Translations under genes and position numbers: made by a program
Assembly (NCBI GenBank): GCA_031367285.1
Contig: JANLPN010000482.1
Span: 1 to 6,976 of the forward strand
DNA: 6,976 nt
Direction of reading: 5' to 3'
Source: CAISIP01 sp031367285
GTDB taxonomy: Bacteria > Pseudomonadota > Gammaproteobacteria > Burkholderiales > Burkholderiaceae_C
Notes under the pieces: generated by a model
The model's database searches: none
Seen by the model: only the letters and a program-made list of their open reading frames with translations
What the model was told of the DNA's origin: nothing
Part shown: positions 5,528-6,976 of the stretch, piece after piece
How the letters are laid out: the number at the start of each line of letters is the position of its first letter
How positions within the stretch are numbered: position 1 is the stretch's first letter

Positions 5528-6472
5528 TCAGCCATCCACCCAGGCAGCGCTTCCCGGCGCGAACAGCGTGTCGATTTCGGGCAAACGCGCAATCAAGCCC
5601 TGTTCCAGCAGATACCGCGCCAGCATGCCGATATTGCGGCGGTTGAGATCGGTCAGTCCGTGCCGGTACGGGTCGTCGGCGCCGGGTGGGCAGAGCTTGT
5701 CCCATTCCCGTTCCGAGAACGGCAGCAAACTGGTGCTCAGGCGCCGTTTCAGCGCGGCCTTCTTGGTGCGGGCGTAGGTGTCGAATATGCGCCGGGGCGC
5801 GGCTTCGTGCGCTGCGATACGCGCGTGCAGCACCACGGTGTGCATGATGGGGAACAGGCCCGTGGCGGCGTAGAAGCGCCGCTCGATGGCTTCGGTATCG
5901 GCGGCCACGGGACGCAGGCGCCGCTGCGACGGCGGCAATTGCAGGTCGCGCGGCTTGCCGGCCATCAAGGCGTCGATGCGGCCTTCCAGCAGCAATGTTT
6001 CAAGGTCGTCCGTGGTGGTCGTGGCACGTAGGCCCGGCGGCGGCGCAAAGCGTGGATTGCCACCCGTCATCCATTGCATGCTCTTCCAGTCGAGCCCGCA
6101 GTCATCGTGCAGGTGGCCACGCGTCCACACAGCGGTGGTCATCGCGAATTCGTTGATGCCCATCGTGCAGCCGGCCAGCTCCCGCGGATCACGTAAGGGG
6201 CTACCCTGCGGCACGAACACGGAGGCGTTGCGGAAGGCACGGCTCGGGAATACCGGAATGGCCGTGAGCCGGTCTTCCCCACGGTCCCTGAGCATGATGT
6301 AGTTGGCCAGCGAATACTCGGCCACGTCGAAGACCTCGCCGCTCAGCACCAGCCGGCTGAGTTCGCCCAGCGCGGTCCTGGCGTAACGAATGGCCGGGCC
6401 CTCGCCTGGCGTACCCGCGAAACCAAGCACATGTTCATAGTCGCCGCCGCACACGACAATTTCCTGCTGCAT
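5528..6472 (-). CDS. 4,5-dihydroxyphthalate decarboxylase-like / substrate-binding-like protein
   Basis: This 314-residue protein resembles the Pht5-type 4,5-dihydroxyphthalate decarboxylase family, whose members are often labelled ABC transporter substrate-binding proteins because they share the two-lobed periplasmic binding fold. Family-like stretches are F-D-V-A-E-Y-S-L-A-N-Y (48-58), A-I-P-V-F-P-S-R-A-F-R (71-81), M-T-T-A-V-W-T-R-G (111-119), G-R-I-D-A-L (164-169), G-L-F-P-I-M-H-T-V-V (205-214), E-Q-G-L (290-293) and L-F-A-P (303-306). No signal peptide is visible, so it is probably cytoplasmic, which favours an enzyme over a transporter component. The start is well supported: AGGGGGA (6477-6483) lies four bases before the ATG. 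It follows the aldehyde dehydrogenase gene by 28 bp and is probably co-transcribed. Decarboxylation of an aromatic or cyclic acid is the best guess; phthalate itself is not supported, as no phthalate genes are seen. Confidence 0.8.
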   Translation of the reverse strand: MQQEIVVCGGDYEHVLGFAGTPGEGPAIRYARTALGELSRLVLSGEVFDVAEYSLANYIMLRDRGEDRLTAIPVFPSRAFRNASVFVPQGSPLRDPRELAGCTMGINEFAMTTAVWTRGHLHDDCGLDWKSMQWMTGGNPRFAPPPGLRATTTTDDLETLLLEGRIDALMAGKPRDLQLPPSQRRLRPVAADTEAIERRFYAATGLFPIMHTVVLHARIAAHEAAPRRIFDTYARTKKAALKRRLSTSLLPFSEREWDKLCPPGADDPYRHGLTDLNRRNIGMLARYLLEQGLIARLPEIDTLFAPGSAAWVDG

Positions 6473-6500
6473 GTTGTCCCCCTGAATTACCGGGCCCCCA

Positions 6501-6976
6501 TCACACGTTGGCGCGCGTGACGAATTTGGTCACCAAGTAGCATTCCACCGCCTCGATGCCGCCCTCGGAGCCGTGGCCGGAATCCTTGATGCCGCCAAAA
6601 GGGGTTTCGGGCAATGCCAGCCCCTGGTGGTTGATGCTCACCATGCCGCTTTCAATGGCAGAGGACACTGTATTGGCGGTGGTGGGCGAAGCCGTATAGA
6701 CATAAGACGCCAGTCCGAACGGCAGGCGGTTGGCCTCCGCCACCGCATCCTCGAGGCCCGAGAAGCGCGAGAACAGGGCCAGCGGACCGAAGGGCTCTTC
6801 GTTCATCGCGCGCGCCGTGCTGGGCACTTCGGACAACACGGTGGGCTGGAAGAAATGGCTGGGGCCCGCGATACGTTCGCTGCCGGCCCGCACCTTGGCG
6901 CCCATGGCGGTGGCGTCACCGACCATCTCCGTGATCACATCGACGCGCCGGCTGTTGGCCAATGGGCCCATGGTGG
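6501..6976 (-). CDS. NAD(P)-dependent aldehyde dehydrogenase, C-terminal part
   Basis: About 158 C-terminal residues of an aldehyde dehydrogenase run off the right edge of the window. Seen are M-G-P-L-A-N-S-R-R-V (start of the visible part), N-E-E-P-F-G-P (complement of about 6783-6803), whose second Glu is the cofactor-ribose contact of the family, N-R-L-P-F-G-L-A-S-Y-V-Y, and the C-terminal P-F-G-G-I-K-D-S-G-H-G-S-E-G-G. The end resembles succinate-semialdehyde dehydrogenase (GabD)-type enzymes. The catalytic Cys and the Rossmann glycine motif lie beyond the window edge, so catalytic competence cannot be judged. It oxidises an aldehyde to the acid. It is followed after 28 bp by the decarboxylase-like gene, which suggests consecutive or paired steps on a carboxylated substrate (inference). 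Confidence 0.93.
   Translation of the reverse strand, partial: TMGPLANSRRVDVITEMVGDATAMGAKVRAGSERIAGPSHFFQPTVLSEVPSTARAMNEEPFGPLALFSRFSGLEDAVAEANRLPFGLASYVYTASPTTANTVSSAIESGMVSINHQGLALPETPFGGIKDSGHGSEGGIEAVECYLVTKFVTRANV

Noticed and set aside
5512..5546. Inverted pair TGCCTGG/CCAGGCA as an intrinsic terminator
   Set aside because: It spans a stop codon, has a long loop and lacks a T-tract on either strand.
5324..6031. A 235-codon plus-strand frame from the spacer into the decarboxylase-like gene
   Set aside because: It is antisense to a gene with strong motifs and a good ribosome site, and its translation shows no family pattern.

Overview
The window looks like chromosomal DNA of a high-GC betaproteobacterium, most likely a Burkholderiales/Alcaligenaceae-type organism (Bordetella, Achromobacter, Cupriavidus and similar). 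This is inferred from GC-rich codon use, a Bug/TctC-family periplasmic binding protein (a family greatly expanded in that order), and small acyl-CoA catabolic clusters run by an FCD-type GntR regulator. I saw no RNA gene, CRISPR array, transposase or integrase.

Layout. (1) Positions 1-575, plus strand: the C-terminal part of an alpha/beta hydrolase whose nucleophile elbow carries Cys instead of Ser. (2) Positions 643-3002, minus strand: a compact unit read as GntR/FCD regulator, then a PaaG-like crotonase, then a second crotonase, with gaps of 51 and 26 bp. (3) Positions 3003-3097: a 95-bp divergent control region with a near-perfect 15-bp palindrome (3053-3067) that fits the general FCD operator pattern TNGTNNNACNA. 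(4) Positions 3098-5220, plus strand: a Bug solute-binding protein and an acyl-CoA dehydrogenase, 20 bp apart. (5) Positions 5221-5527: a convergent spacer with no confident gene, but with a 55-codon open stretch that may be a gene remnant and a 12-bp palindrome. (6) Positions 5528-6976, minus strand: an aldehyde dehydrogenase (C-terminal part only) followed by a protein of the 4,5-dihydroxyphthalate decarboxylase / substrate-binding-like family, 28 bp apart.

How the genes may work together (inference). The regulator sits between two divergent units that together encode capture of an organic acid (Bug protein), alpha,beta-dehydrogenation of its CoA thioester (acyl-CoA dehydrogenase) and two crotonase-fold steps. 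This is a beta-oxidation-like module for one particular acid. The CoA ligase or transferase, 3-hydroxyacyl-CoA dehydrogenase, thiolase and Bug membrane partners are not in the window. Both crotonases and the dehydrogenase depart from textbook active sites in ways that match known subfamilies: a crotonase lacking one of the two hydratase glutamates, a PaaG/ECI2-type acidic residue, and a dehydrogenase with its base on the IVD-type helix. The substrate is therefore probably not a plain straight-chain fatty acid. The flanking hydrolase and the aldehyde dehydrogenase/decarboxylase-like pair suggest a wider aromatic or cyclic acid catabolic neighbourhood, but need not share the regulon.
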